Of a stretch of 64,000 bases of DNA, positions 17,759 to 27,190 are shown piece by piece. The notes beneath the pieces were generated by a model that saw nothing but the letters and a program-made list of their open reading frames with translations, had not been told where the DNA came from and did no database searches. Numbering within the stretch: position 1 is the first letter of the stretch; the number at the start of each line of letters is the position of its first letter. The position numbers were made by a program, and so were the translations under genes. Source of the DNA: Proteus sp. FME41 (GTDB lineage: Bacteria; Pseudomonadota; Gammaproteobacteria; Enterobacterales; Enterobacteriaceae); contig NZ_JABUYL010000015.1 of assembly GCF_014897315.1 (NCBI RefSeq), positions 1 to 64,000 on the forward strand, in the 5' to 3' direction.

Positions 17759-18277
17759 ATGTTAACAGCATTAAATCAGTGGCTACCAATACCTCTATGT
17801 CCGATAGAACGAGGAGAAGACAAGGAGTGGCCACTTATTGATAATCAATACACCTTTCCTCAAGACTATATTGAATTTGTCTCGCAATATGGTTCAGGAC
17901 AAATAGCCAATTTTATTACGTTATTTAATCCATTTAGTGAGGATGACTATCTTAATTTCTTTCAGCAAAAAGAGGCAATTCTTAAGGATTTTGATTCGTT
18001 AATACAGTCTGATCCTGATTATTATACTTTTCATCTGTACCCTAAAAGTAATGGGCTTTTGCCTATTGGGGAGACAGATAATGGAGATACGCTTTTTTGG
18101 GTTGTTTCATCCAATAATAGCAATTTATGGACAATAGCCATTATTCCATCCAGAGCCTCTGAGGTAGAGTTTATTGCAGAAAATCTGACAGGGTTTTTAG
18201 AAGGTGTGTTATCAAAACGAATATGTTGCCAGTCATTTCCGGCAGGGTTTCCATCAGAGAATATAACGTTTATTTAA
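17759..18277 (+). CDS. SMI1/KNR4 (SUKH) family protein, probable orphan immunity protein
   Basis: A 172-residue soluble protein with the SUKH pattern: an N-terminal helix and W, then YTFPQDYIEFVSQYGSGQI.NFITLFNPF, a central IGETDNGDTLFWV strand pair, and a C-terminal helix ENLTGFLEGVLS. The family is known mainly as immunity proteins against contact-dependent or polymorphic toxins. No toxin, Rhs or secretion gene lies beside it, so it appears to be an orphan. The assignment rests on motif pattern only. Confidence 0.75.
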   Translation: MLTALNQWLPIPLCPIERGEDKEWPLIDNQYTFPQDYIEFVSQYGSGQIANFITLFNPFSEDDYLNFFQQKEAILKDFDSLIQSDPDYYTFHLYPKSNGLLPIGETDNGDTLFWVVSSNNSNLWTIAIIPSRASEVEFIAENLTGFLEGVLSKRICCQSFPAGFPSENITFI

Positions 18278-18290
18278 GACAGTTGATGGG

Positions 18291-19043
18291 TTATTTACCT
18301 ATGGGTAATTGAGTTACCAGGTATGTTGTGGCAAGCCCAGTAAGGATGGAGATACTAAAGCTAATAAGTGTACCCAACATAACATATTCTGTTAGTTTTT
18401 TATCTTGGTCATTTTGTAACTCACCAAATCTAAATATAGATTTGGCTGCTAGTAAAAAACCAATTGCTGCAAATTGGTTTAAAAGAATGAAAGTTAAAAT
18501 AAGCATTCTTTCCAAATAACCAATAGATTGACCAGCAGAAACGAGCGTTGAGCCTTCCTCTGCGACAGGTGTCCATTTTTTGAGTAACATATAAATAAGG
18601 ATGGAAATCGGCTTTAAAATAATGATGTAGGCAAGAATAACAATCAAATATTTATAGTTAATGTTTTTAAAACTAAGCTCATGGAATATCTGAGTATTTT
18701 GATCAATCAATATTATCCATAAAAAGGTAATTACGAATAAATGAAGAGCTTGATCAGTAATAAACCATCTTAAAGAGTTATCAGTATAGGATTTTCCAAG
18801 ATCAAAAAGATAGTGTGTTATTAATACAGTTACACTGTAAATAAAAATAGAACCAAAACTTATCTCCGCCATTAAAACTAGAATAATAAAGGTTATCCCT
18901 CCTTGCAGTAGCGAGTGTAGGTAAAGTTCTTTAGATTTGTAATGTAGAGTATTTCGCGCTTCTATCCATGCTTTAGGTTGTAAATAAAAATCAAAAGTAA
19001 TATGAGCAATATAGAGAGAAATAAGAAGCGCGAAATTATACAT
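18291..19043 (-). CDS. DUF3307 membrane protein
   Basis: A 250-residue integral membrane protein with about seven hydrophobic segments. The N-terminal part LLISLYIAHITFDFYLQPKAWIEAR followed by LYLHSLLQGG fits DUF3307 (H..DF.LQ..W pattern). Its ATG begins one base after the stop of the SatD-like gene (TGATATG), so the two are almost certainly translated together. Function is unknown; a role as the membrane output or partner of the SatD-like protein is inferred from this coupling. Confidence 0.82.
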   Translation of the reverse strand: MYNFALLISLYIAHITFDFYLQPKAWIEARNTLHYKSKELYLHSLLQGGITFIILVLMAEISFGSIFIYSVTVLITHYLFDLGKSYTDNSLRWFITDQALHLFVITFLWIILIDQNTQIFHELSFKNINYKYLIVILAYIIILKPISILIYMLLKKWTPVAEEGSTLVSAGQSIGYLERMLILTFILLNQFAAIGFLLAAKSIFRFGELQNDQDKKLTEYVMLGTLISFSISILTGLATTYLVTQLPIGK

Positions 19044-19044
19044 A

Positions 19045-19677
19045 TCAATAAACCTTGTTAATTAAATAATTAAAGTATTGAATATATTCATCTATTAACT
19101 GGTAGTGGCTAGCATTTAATAATCTAGTAATATTACTTCTCGATTTTTTTAATTCATCAGCGATAGCATAGTGAGATTTATCTTTATTGACCATGTATTT
19201 AAGTAAAACTTGCGCTTGTGCTCGAGTAATTTCTTTGAGTTGTATATTTAAATACTTAGTAACTAAGGCAATATTTTGTTGAAAATCTGAGCTAGATGCC
19301 GATATTGTCAAAATTTCATCTTTCATTTTATCGAGTCCTTCGCCAGATAAAATAAAGGCCTCACCAATTGAGGTTCTTACATCATTACGCAATGAGTCAA
19401 TTTTGCCGATGCCAATACTTTGACGAGCACTGATTTCTAGATTTGACGTTTTTAGTGCTAATTGGATGACGATAGCGACTTTGATAGCATCCCCTGCTTG
19501 TAAGCAAACAATCTGGAAAGAATCACCGCGGTATCGATCATATTTAATGGGTAACTGTTCTGAGAGTAATTGAACTGTCTGCTCCAAAGTGTAGAGCATA
19601 AGGTCATAGTTTGGGATGGAGATATTTTTAGAATCGATAATATCGCCTGTAATAACACTTACGATGTCTTTATTCAT
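19045..19677 (-). CDS. SatD-family protein with C-terminal helix-turn-helix
   Basis: A 210-residue protein. The N-terminal domain (about 1-130) begins with VSVITGDIIDSKN and has RGDSFQIVCLQAGDA near 50; the spacing of these Asp-containing strands recalls the metal-binding strands of class III nucleotide cyclases, an inference from pattern only. The C-terminal part (about 150-200) contains a helix-turn-helix, SHYAIADELKKSRSNITRLL. Two identical palindromes sit upstream of the start and probably bind this protein. It is coupled to the DUF3307 gene. No function is established for the pair in enterobacteria. Confidence 0.8.
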   Translation of the reverse strand: MNKDIVSVITGDIIDSKNISIPNYDLMLYTLEQTVQLLSEQLPIKYDRYRGDSFQIVCLQAGDAIKVAIVIQLALKTSNLEISARQSIGIGKIDSLRNDVRTSIGEAFILSGEGLDKMKDEILTISASSSDFQQNIALVTKYLNIQLKEITRAQAQVLLKYMVNKDKSHYAIADELKKSRSNITRLLNASHYQLIDEYIQYFNYLINKVY

Positions 19678-19711
19678 CTTTTGGCTCTTATGATTTTATG
19701 GGATGAATGAT

Positions 19712-19733
19712 ATGTTACCAAATATGGTAACAT
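19712..19733. promoter_or_regulatory. Palindromic operator A of the SatD-like operon
   Basis: Arms ATGTTACCA and TGGTAACAT separated by AATA. It lies 35 bases upstream of the start codon. A possible -10 (CATATT on the minus strand, 19726-19721) falls inside it, suiting repression. Confidence 0.85.
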
Positions 19734-19739
19734 GATGCT

Positions 19740-19761
19740 ATGTTACCAAATATGGTAACAT
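19740..19761. promoter_or_regulatory. Palindromic operator B of the SatD-like operon
   Basis: An exact second copy of the 22-base operator, 28 bases from the first. A possible -35 (TTGGTA on the minus strand, 19749-19744) lies inside it, exactly 17 bases from the possible -10 in operator A. Confidence 0.85.
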
Positions 19762-19801
19762 GCTCATTAGCTTTATAGATAAAGCGAGAAGAACAAGCAA
19801 C

Positions 19802-19837
19802 AAAAAAGCCTTTTCTGAAAACCAGAAAAGGCTTTTT
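19802..19837 (-). terminator. Intrinsic terminator of fis
   Basis: Perfect 15-base stem AAAAAGCCTTTTCTG (19803-19817) with CAGAAAAGGCTTTTT (19823-19837), 5-base loop, and T-rich ends on both strands. It lies 26 bases after the fis stop. Confidence 0.92.
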
Positions 19838-19863
19838 ATAAAAATAGACCTAACTGACTAGGA

Positions 19864-20160
19864 TCAGTTCATGCCGTATTTTTTCAGTTTTTTACGCAGT
19901 GTGCCGCGGTTAATGCCCATCATTTGCGCCGCACGCGTTTGGTTGCCACGGGTGTACTGCATTACCATGTCCAACAATGGCTGTTCAACTTCAGCCAATA
20001 CCAGCTCATATAAGTCATTAACATCTTGACCGTTTAATTGAGCAAAATAGTTCTTCAGTGCTTGTTTAACTGAGTCACGTAAAGGTTTTTGGGTCACCTG
20101 ATCTTGTGAATTTACGGTGGCAACTGTTAGTACGTCTGAATTTACGCGTTGTTCGAACAT
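19864..20160 (-). CDS. fis: DNA-binding protein Fis
   Basis: Nucleoid protein that bends DNA and activates rRNA and other promoters during fast growth. The 98 residues match E. coli Fis almost throughout, including the C-terminal helix-turn-helix [20 protein letters not shown]. It follows dusB by 20 bases in the conserved dusB-fis operon, driven from the promoter at 21192-21220. Confidence 0.98.
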   Translation of the reverse strand: MFEQRVNSDVLTVATVNSQDQVTQKPLRDSVKQALKNYFAQLNGQDVNDLYELVLAEVEQPLLDMVMQYTRGNQTRAAQMMGINRGTLRKKLKKYGMN

Positions 20161-20180
20161 AGTTCTGTCAGCTCTTTTAT

Positions 20181-21170
20181 TTATTTACGCAAAAAATTTT
20201 CGAAATATGCTTCCAACGCCTCCAGCTGTTCGCTGGCATCCTCTATGGCGTTGAAGGAGCGCCGAAACTGGTCATCAGGGGCATGTTCCTTGAGATACCA
20301 AGAGACATGCTTGCGTGCAATGCGAGTTCCTTTGCCTTGACCGTAAAAGTCGTGCAACTCACGCACATGCTTTTGCATTATTTGTTGTACCTCTACAATC
20401 GGTAGAGGGGGCAACAGTTCACCTGTGTCCAGATAGTGCTGGATTTCCCGAAAGATCCAAGGTCTTCCCTGAGCAGCGCGACCGATCATCAAAGCATCGG
20501 CTCCAGTGTAGTCTAATACTGCTCTGGCTTTTAGCGGGTCTGTTATGTCTCCATTCGCAATAATGGGAATAGAAACATTCTGCTTAACTGTCCGAATACT
20601 GTCGTATTCGGCTTCCCCTTTGAACAAACACTCGCGTGTACGTCCATGAATAGTGAGAGCCTGAATACCACAACGTTCAGCCAATTTGGCAATCTCTACA
20701 CAGTTACGTTCATCAGGTGACCAACCCGTACGGATCTTGAGAGTAACAGGGACATCCACCGCGTTAACCACAGCAGAGAGGATCTCTGCGACAAGGTCGG
20801 GATAACGAAGTAATGCTGAACCTGCTAGCTTTTTATTCACCTTTTTTGCAGGGCAACCCATGTTAATGTCGATAATTTGAGCGCCACTGTCTGCGTTTAT
20901 TTTCGCAGCTGCCGCCATATCAACGGGATCACTACCTGCAATTTGTACGGAGCGGATCCCCAATTCATCGCTATGTACCATTCGTAACCGAGACTTGTCT
21001 GTCTTCCAAACCTGAGGGTTAGAAGAAAGCATTTCAGAAACTGTCATACCTGCACCCATGTCGTAGCAAAGCGACCGAAAAGGTCGGTCTGTAACGCCAG
21101 CCATAGGAGCCGCGATAAGGCAATTTTTTAACTGATACTGTCCGATTCGCATAGATGAAAAGAGGGCCAA
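20181..21170 (-). CDS. dusB: tRNA-dihydrouridine synthase B
   Basis: FMN-dependent enzyme reducing uridine to dihydrouridine in the tRNA D loop. The 329 residues show the flavin-barrel start [15 protein letters not shown], the catalytic cysteine in [27 protein letters not shown] and the [16 protein letters not shown] phosphate-binding loop. It is cotranscribed with fis. Confidence 0.97.
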   Translation of the reverse strand: MALFSSMRIGQYQLKNCLIAAPMAGVTDRPFRSLCYDMGAGMTVSEMLSSNPQVWKTDKSRLRMVHSDELGIRSVQIAGSDPVDMAAAAKINADSGAQIIDINMGCPAKKVNKKLAGSALLRYPDLVAEILSAVVNAVDVPVTLKIRTGWSPDERNCVEIAKLAERCGIQALTIHGRTRECLFKGEAEYDSIRTVKQNVSIPIIANGDITDPLKARAVLDYTGADALMIGRAAQGRPWIFREIQHYLDTGELLPPLPIVEVQQIMQKHVRELHDFYGQGKGTRIARKHVSWYLKEHAPDDQFRRSFNAIEDASEQLEALEAYFENFLRK

Positions 21171-21473
21171 ACTGTGACTGCAAGGGCGCGTATATTACGC
21201 ATTTTTTGCCAGATATGAAAGGACAAAGTTTAACCAAATTGCGAAAAAAAGTTACTTCATTACACTTGATTTTTTATGAATACATTATTTAATTAATAAA
21301 AACATAGTGTTATCTATTTTTTAAAAAAATAAAATTAAGAGCATAGAATTGATAAACAAACGAAACTAAGTAAAGTTTACCAGGCAAAAATGTGATTAAT
21401 GCCTGATAAACAATAATTAAGTGAAATATTAACGTATTGAGATTATCTCAAATTGATTGATATTTAACCTGTG
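21171..21473. other. prmA-dusB intergenic region
   Basis: A 303-base gap. The end nearest dusB holds the dusB-fis promoter; the rest is AT-rich with no recognised gene or clear prmA terminator. Confidence 0.6.
21184..21220 (-). promoter_or_regulatory. dusB-fis promoter
   Basis: On the minus strand a -35 TTTCAT (21220-21215), a 17-base spacer and a -10 TAATAT (21197-21192) are followed by the GC-rich discriminator ACGCGCCC. A weak -35 plus GC-rich discriminator is what is known for the growth-rate and stringently controlled E. coli fis promoter. Confidence 0.75.
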
Positions 21474-22355
21474 TTATTTTTTCACACCGGTAATACGACA
21501 CCACTCTTCTTTCTCAGCGACAGGATCTAAACGAAATAATTCTTCATATGCAGCCGCAACACCTTCAGCTTGTGTCGCTAACACGCCAGAAAGCCCAAGA
21601 TGCCCACCTTGGCGTGGGAGCGTACTGATAACAGGTGCAAGCTCTCGCAATGGGCCCGCTAGAATATTTGCAACGACAACATCGGCACTTAAGTTATCAG
21701 GTTGGTCTTTCGCAAGATATAACGTCAGTGCGTCAGAAACTCCATTGCGTTGTGCGTTATCACGGCTTGCTTGGATTGCTTGAGGGTCGATATCAATACC
21801 AATTGCTTTCGTGGCACCTAATTTTAAGGCGGCAATCGCTAAAATACCGGAGCCACAACCAAAGTCGATAACCGTTTTACCCACTAAATCTAAGCCATCA
21901 AGCCATTGTAGGCACAATGAGGTTGTCGGGTGAGTCCCCGTGCCAAACGCAAGACCAGGGTCTAGCATGACGTTGACAGCGTTAGGATCTGGCACATTAC
22001 GCCAGCTTGGGCAAATCCATAAACGTTCACCAAAGCGCATAGGATGGAAGTTATCCATCCATTCACGTTCCCAATCTTTATCTTCAAGCTGTTCAATTTT
22101 GTGTAGGAAGCCTTGACCTAGTAGTGGCGTATTTTCTAACATTGCCACCACAATTTTCATGTCAGTTTCTGCATCATACAAACCGATAACATCGGTATCA
22201 CCCCACAGGCGAGTTTCTCCTGGTAAAGGTTCAAAAATCGGGGTGTCGTGACTATCTTGGAATGTCACTGAAACGGCACCACTTTCAACTAACTCATCAC
22301 CAATCGCTTCGGCATTGGCGGCAGTTGCATTAAGTCTTAATTGTATCCAAGGCAT
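21474..22355 (-). CDS. prmA: Ribosomal protein L11 methyltransferase
   Basis: SAM-dependent enzyme trimethylating ribosomal protein L11. The protein has the N-terminal L11-recognition domain ([20 protein letters not shown]), linker [16 protein letters not shown]-like block [17 protein letters not shown] motif [13 protein letters not shown] and NILAGPL. The start at 22355 gives 293 residues and MPWIQL, as in E. coli; a more upstream ATG would overlap panF. It follows panF by 23 bases. Confidence 0.96.
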   Translation of the reverse strand: MPWIQLRLNATAANAEAIGDELVESGAVSVTFQDSHDTPIFEPLPGETRLWGDTDVIGLYDAETDMKIVVAMLENTPLLGQGFLHKIEQLEDKDWEREWMDNFHPMRFGERLWICPSWRNVPDPNAVNVMLDPGLAFGTGTHPTTSLCLQWLDGLDLVGKTVIDFGCGSGILAIAALKLGATKAIGIDIDPQAIQASRDNAQRNGVSDALTLYLAKDQPDNLSADVVVANILAGPLRELAPVISTLPRQGGHLGLSGVLATQAEGVAAAYEELFRLDPVAEKEEWCRITGVKK

Positions 22356-22378
22356 AATTAATCTCTTTAAAAACGAAT

Positions 22379-23830
22379 TCACTGTAATGATGCTGATTGT
22401 GGCAGAGTATGCTCTCCAAATCGATTAGCAACAAGAAATGCCACTAAGCTCAATAGCAGTGAGGGAACAATAGGGTGAAATCCGGCTATTTGGATATTAA
22501 ATGTCGCAAGCGTGGCATAGAGTGTTGCTCCCGTTATCATGCTCGTAATAGCGCCATAACGATTGGCTTTATTCCAATAAAGTCCTAGTACTAAAGGCCA
22601 TAAGAACACCGCTTGTAAGCCACCAAAAGCCAGTAAATTGAGCCAGATGATCATGGCTGGCGGATCCCATGCAGCAAACAGCAGTAATATACCTAAAATC
22701 AAGGTCGAAAGGCTTGATAAACGGGAAATACGCTTCTCATTGGTTATTGCGTGTGGGGCAAGATTAAGATAGAGATCTTTGACCAATGTCGCTGACGACT
22801 GCAACAACTGGGCATTAATGGTTGACATGATCGCAGCCATAGGTGCAGCCAGAAAAATGCCTGCGGCAAAAGGGGGTAATACGCTAACCATTAAGGTTGG
22901 AATAACCTGATCAGGAACGGTGAGATCAGGAATGATCGCCCGACCTAGCGCACCAGCAAAGTGCATACCAAACATTAATAGTGACATCACGATAGTGCCG
23001 ATGATGATCCCTTTATGCATCGCTTTGCTGTCTTTATAGGAAATACAACGCACTGCCGTATGAGGTAAACCAATCACACCAAAACAGACCAGCACCCAAA
23101 ATGAGGCCATAAAGGGCCCACTTAAAATACCTTCTGCACCTTGAGGAGACGTTAAAGCAGGATCAATAGCATTGAGTTTTTGTATTGCAACATCTAAACC
23201 CCCTACTTTATAGATAATGGCAACCAACAGGATAAAGGTACCCAATAGCATTACAAGACCTTGTAAAGCATCGTTTAATACACTGGCTCTAAATCCGCCA
23301 ATCGCGGTATACAAGGCGATTGAGATCCCAAAAATAAGCAAACCAAATTCATAAGGAATGCCTGCCGCGGTTTCTAATAAACGAGCCCCCCCAATAAATT
23401 GGACTGTCATCGCACCAACAAACGCAACAAGTAAACTTAAACTGGCAAACCAAACAAGAAAGCGGCTTTTGTAACGCGCATACAGCATGTCGTTTAAAGT
23501 AACTGCATTATAACGACGGGCTAAAATGGCAAATTTTTTCCCCAACACGCCAAGCGAAAGCCAAATTGCAGGGAGTTGGATCATCGAAAGTAAAACCCAG
23601 CCAATACCATATTTATAGGCCGCACCCGGTCCGCCAATAAAAGAGCTTGCACTGACGTAAGTCGCGGTGATGGTCATGGCTAATACAAAACCACCCATTG
23701 AACGGTTACCTAGAAAATATTCGTTAAGAAATTCACCTTTTTCGCGCTTACGATAAGCATACGCTGATAGCATAAAAACCAGCAGAAGATAGCCTATCAG
23801 TGGCACAACAACCTCAATTTGCATCGTCAT
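22379..23830 (-). CDS. panF: Sodium/pantothenate symporter
   Basis: Sodium-coupled pantothenate importer of the SSS family, about 483 residues with thirteen hydrophobic segments. Segments such as [20 protein letters not shown] and [24 protein letters not shown] match E. coli PanF. ATGs at 23836, 23830 and 23824 are in frame; 23830 has the best spacing (6) to GGAG, while 23824 (MQIEV) matches the E. coli start. It overlaps the end of yhdT, as in E. coli. Confidence 0.95.
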   Translation of the reverse strand: MTMQIEVVVPLIGYLLLVFMLSAYAYRKREKGEFLNEYFLGNRSMGGFVLAMTITATYVSASSFIGGPGAAYKYGIGWVLLSMIQLPAIWLSLGVLGKKFAILARRYNAVTLNDMLYARYKSRFLVWFASLSLLVAFVGAMTVQFIGGARLLETAAGIPYEFGLLIFGISIALYTAIGGFRASVLNDALQGLVMLLGTFILLVAIIYKVGGLDVAIQKLNAIDPALTSPQGAEGILSGPFMASFWVLVCFGVIGLPHTAVRCISYKDSKAMHKGIIIGTIVMSLLMFGMHFAGALGRAIIPDLTVPDQVIPTLMVSVLPPFAAGIFLAAPMAAIMSTINAQLLQSSATLVKDLYLNLAPHAITNEKRISRLSSLSTLILGILLLFAAWDPPAMIIWLNLLAFGGLQAVFLWPLVLGLYWNKANRYGAITSMITGATLYATLATFNIQIAGFHPIVPSLLLSLVAFLVANRFGEHTLPQSASLQ

Positions 23831-24062
23831 GCTCATCTCCTAACGGCATATCTTTGAAAAAGTAACGCACCATCAGATAGCACAGTAAAAAGAACAAAAC
23901 AGGTAAAAATAAGCATGAAAGCTCAAACCAAACGGGTAAACCCATTATGCCAAGTGTGTTATCAGGTAAATAGGCCGTCACTAACCAGCCCAACAAATAG
24001 ATAAAAGTTAAAATGAAAGCCAAAAGAGCTTCTTTGTGGGCCTGAACAAAACGCTTGTCCAT
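23814..24062 (-). CDS. yhdT: YhdT family inner membrane protein (DUF997)
   Basis: An 82-residue protein with two hydrophobic segments (about 17-37 and 48-68) and the conserved N-terminus MDKRFVQAHKEA, as in E. coli YhdT. GGGAG lies before the ATG at 24062; an upstream in-frame start would add four unconserved residues. It overlaps panF and may assist that symporter, though its role is unproven. In E. coli it directly follows accC; here a cassette separates them. Confidence 0.92.
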   Translation of the reverse strand: MDKRFVQAHKEALLAFILTFIYLLGWLVTAYLPDNTLGIMGLPVWFELSCLFLPVLFFLLCYLMVRYFFKDMPLGDEHDDAN

Positions 24063-24398
24063 CTGTTCTCCCAATTTTAATAGGGTTAAAAATGAATGGA
24101 AGGATTGTACGGGAAAGTGAGTATTGATTCAGTGAAAATTAATCACAAAGTCACTGGTGAATTCTAAAAAATAATTATCTTATTGTTTTTAAAACGTTAT
24201 AGCCTAATTGCTATTGAATGGCATGAGAAAAATAAAGAGATGTTTTTCTCTTATTTATAAAGAATTAAGTATATGAATTGCTCAAATAACAACCACTGTT
24301 AAATTTGGCAAGATTATTTAAGTGATGAAAAAGAAGAGCATCTCTTTAATGCATTGATTAAAAGTAGTGCTCTTCTTCGATTTACTCATCTCAATAAA
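24063..24398. other. Intergenic region between yhdT and the C-S lyase gene
   Basis: A 336-base gap holding the terminator of the upstream gene (24329-24378) and, closer to yhdT, a weaker inverted repeat GAGAAAAA/TTTTTCTC (24225-24250). It must also hold a new promoter for yhdT-panF-prmA, because the accBC operon no longer reads into them; no clear promoter was identified. Confidence 0.5.
24329..24378 (-). terminator. Probable terminator of the C-S lyase/permease operon
   Basis: Arms AAGAAGAGCA (24331-24340) and TGCTCTTCTT (24368-24377) with a nested TTTAAT/ATTAAA stem. On the minus strand the hairpin is followed by TTTTTC. It begins 21 bases after the stop codon. Confidence 0.7.
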
Positions 24399-25601
24399 TT
24401 AAAGGGCATTTTTTATTCTTTCTAAGCCTTCTTTGATAATGGCGCGAGGGCAGGCAAGATTAATTCGAATATAGTTATCGCCATTACTCACAAACATATT
24501 TCCACCTTCTAATAGAACACCGGTTTTATTAGCAAAATAGAGTGAAAGCTGTTGATTATCGACATTTTTAGGTAAATAATCTGCCAAATTAATCCACGCC
24601 AAATAGGTTGAATCAGGTATTTTAAAATTTGCTTTTGGAAAATGAGTCTGAGTAAATTCTTGTACTAATTTAAAATTATCATCAAGGTAATCTCTGAGTG
24701 CTTTTAACCATTCATCACATTGTGAATAAGCCGCTTTTGTTGCCACTAAACTTAATGGTGAAATAAAATCATCATAAAGGCGAAGCCACTCTTTTTTTAC
24801 TTCTTCATTCTTAATAAAGATATGAGACATGAGATTACCGGCAAGATTAAATGTCTTGCTGGGTGCCATACAGGTAATAATTTTCTCATAATCAGGGAAA
24901 AGTTTGGCAATAGGGATATGTGTTATGCCGTGACGTAATAAATCACAGTGTATTTCATCTGAAATCATCCAAATATCATTTTCAACACAGAGTTTCCCCA
25001 TCTTAATTAGTGCTTCTTCAGTCCACACTTTACCGGTTGGGTTTTGAGGATTACATAAAATAAAGAGCTTAATATTAAGTGATTTATCTTTTATTTTGCG
25101 TTCCATATCTGCGAAATCAATAGAGTATTCACCCTTTTTTTCTACTAAATCAGAGTAGATCACTTGGCGAGAATTATAATCTCCCGCTTGTTTAAATGGC
25201 GTATAAGACGGTGTTTGAATAAGAATACTTTCCTCTTTTTTTATTAATAAAGGTACTAAGCGGTTTAGTGCAGGAATAATGCCTGGTGATAAGACAATTT
25301 CACGCGGATCAATTTCCCAATCGTAATGTCTTTGGCACCAATCTTTAAAGATTTGATAATATTCATCATCATACACTTTGGTATAACCTAATATTTTTCT
25401 ATCAAGGCGTGCTTTAATTGCTTCTAGAATTTCGGGAGGAGTAGAGAAGTCCATATCAGCGACCCACATTCTAATAAATTCATTATCAGCAAAAGCAAAT
25501 TGTGCATCTTTATCGGTTTTAAAAATATACTGACGCCAGCCATCGTAATTTAAAGCATCGGTATCTTTTCTATCTATAATTTCGTCAAAGTTATATTTCA
25601 T
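24399..25601 (-). CDS. PLP-dependent C-S lyase/aminotransferase (PatB/MalY family)
   Basis: Fold-type I PLP enzyme of 400 residues. It has WVADMDF at 46-52, CNPQNPTGKVW near 183, SDEIHCDL near 214 and the PLP lysine in APSKTFNLAG (Lys249). This set is characteristic of MalY/PatB proteins, most of which cleave C-S bonds in cysteine or cystathionine. It lies 22 bases after an HAAAP permease gene and near an Lrp-type regulator, so degradation of an imported amino acid, perhaps cysteine, is inferred. The exact substrate cannot be read. Confidence 0.87.
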   Translation of the reverse strand: MKYNFDEIIDRKDTDALNYDGWRQYIFKTDKDAQFAFADNEFIRMWVADMDFSTPPEILEAIKARLDRKILGYTKVYDDEYYQIFKDWCQRHYDWEIDPREIVLSPGIIPALNRLVPLLIKKEESILIQTPSYTPFKQAGDYNSRQVIYSDLVEKKGEYSIDFADMERKIKDKSLNIKLFILCNPQNPTGKVWTEEALIKMGKLCVENDIWMISDEIHCDLLRHGITHIPIAKLFPDYEKIITCMAPSKTFNLAGNLMSHIFIKNEEVKKEWLRLYDDFISPLSLVATKAAYSQCDEWLKALRDYLDDNFKLVQEFTQTHFPKANFKIPDSTYLAWINLADYLPKNVDNQQLSLYFANKTGVLLEGGNMFVSNGDNYIRINLACPRAIIKEGLERIKNAL

Positions 25602-25623
25602 GGTTAAACCTTAATACGTCTAA

Positions 25624-26931
25624 TTAAATAAATTTTAAGAAAGGGGAAATACAAAGCAGAATGCCCGTAAAGATAATTAAATACAGTGACCCACCTTTAT
25701 AACGGTGCAATGAAGGTACTTTGTAAACCAAATAAGCAGGGATCAGACAACCTACAATACCGAAAATAGGACTACAGATTGAAGTGAACATTAATACTGG
25801 CAGATTAAGAACAATTGCACCCCACGCAATAACGACAGTAAAAATTACGATACATAACGTGAGGATTTTCTGATTAATTTTTTCTGCGGGAATAATACGA
25901 GTAAGGGCATTCATGACTAAGCCTTGTACTGCTTCTTTAAAGCCAAGATAAACCCCAAAGAATGCAGTCATTAAAGCAAAGATGTTAAGTGCAACGCCAA
26001 CAGGAGTGACATATTTAGCCGCATCACCTTCAATAAATTGTGCTGCAATTGCTAATGCAGAAATATTTTGTTCATAAGCCTTAACCGCTTCGTCATGCCC
26101 AATAGCAAAGGTAAAAGAAACGGCATAGAAAAAGACAACACAAAATAATGTACCAAAAGAGATGTTCATCGCTCTTAAGGCTTTATAGCGTGCGACTTCA
26201 ATCGATTTGTTCTTTGCGCGATAAGAAATCACCATTGGGCTAAGCGATTGAATAAAGAGAATAGAGGTTAGTGTAAAAGGTAGGGTAATAATCGCATTTT
26301 TAATTAATAGGCTAAAAGGGGGGAATACATCGATATTTTTCGACAGATCCCACATGCTAATCATCATGATACCAAGTGCAAGTACAACCAATAATTTAGA
26401 TAACACCATAAAGCTTGAGATTTTAAATAATAGCTCTTCACTTCGTGATGCAATTAAAACCAAAAATGAGATAAGAATTAAGCCATAAAATGGATTTTCT
26501 GACAGTAATCCTTCTGTTACGCCAAAGGTGTGTAGGTAAGACGCTGTATCATTAGTCAGCGCTGTTGGATAAGCAAAAATCCAAATCACTAACATTAAAA
26601 AGTAAAGTAACCCTAAAAACATTCCCCAGTTTTTTCCAAGATAGCCTTCAATGACACTTGGGTAGTCTTTACATTCTTTTGAATCAGCAAGGGTATTAAT
26701 AAATAAGCGTTGAAAGAGGTACATGGCAGGGTAGCCAATAATAGAAGAGAGTAAAAACACCCATAATCCAATTAAGCCAACTTGTACGGGTAAAAAAACA
26801 ATACCAGCACCAATTGCCATACCAATACTGATAATTATCCATCCCATATCGGTATTATCAAATCGAGTTAATTTTTTCCATTCTTCTTTTGAGAGAGAGG
26901 CCCTATCAACTTTTTGTTCTAATAAGGTCAT
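25624..26931 (-). CDS. HAAAP-family amino-acid permease (SdaC/YhaO-like)
   Basis: A 435-residue, roughly eleven-segment proton symporter. The first segment carries GMAIGAGIVFLPVQVG, the HAAAP signature, and the overall sequence is nearest the serine/threonine and cysteine branch (SdaC, TdcC, YhaO/CyuP), judged by eye. It is the first gene of a two-gene operon with the C-S lyase and is divergent from an Lrp-type regulator. Serine, threonine or cysteine are the likely substrates; the lyase makes cysteine attractive. Confidence 0.87.
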   Translation of the reverse strand: MTLLEQKVDRASLSKEEWKKLTRFDNTDMGWIIISIGMAIGAGIVFLPVQVGLIGLWVFLLSSIIGYPAMYLFQRLFINTLADSKECKDYPSVIEGYLGKNWGMFLGLLYFLMLVIWIFAYPTALTNDTASYLHTFGVTEGLLSENPFYGLILISFLVLIASRSEELLFKISSFMVLSKLLVVLALGIMMISMWDLSKNIDVFPPFSLLIKNAIITLPFTLTSILFIQSLSPMVISYRAKNKSIEVARYKALRAMNISFGTLFCVVFFYAVSFTFAIGHDEAVKAYEQNISALAIAAQFIEGDAAKYVTPVGVALNIFALMTAFFGVYLGFKEAVQGLVMNALTRIIPAEKINQKILTLCIVIFTVVIAWGAIVLNLPVLMFTSICSPIFGIVGCLIPAYLVYKVPSLHRYKGGSLYLIIFTGILLCISPFLKFI

Positions 26932-27153
26932 ACATGTAATCCCATGTGAAAGTAAAATTTAGAGTATTTGTTTTGTTAAGTTTATTTTTAGAACATGATT
27001 TCTAATCATTTTGTATTAGCTGAATAACGATACTTCGAGAGTAATTTTAGCAATTAGTGTGATTAATTATTTCTCCATATTGGAAGCCAAACGGACTTAT
27101 TTATTAATAAAATTCGCTAAAATTGAGTAATAAATTAATTATCTTTGATAAAA

Positions 27154-27172
27154 ACGTTAATTTGATTAACGT
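27154..27172. promoter_or_regulatory. Inverted repeat upstream of the Lrp/AsnC gene
   Basis: Arms ACGTTAAT (27154-27161) and ATTAACGT (27165-27172) with a TTG spacer, 18 bases before the regulator start codon in a 259-base divergent promoter region. Possible autoregulatory site. Confidence 0.55.
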
Positions 27173-27190
27173 CACAGAGGGTTGAATAGG

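Noticed and set aside
15544-19800. Genomic island or prophage between carbamate kinase and fis
   Set aside because: The genes are accessory, but no integrase, tRNA target, direct repeats or phage genes are present.
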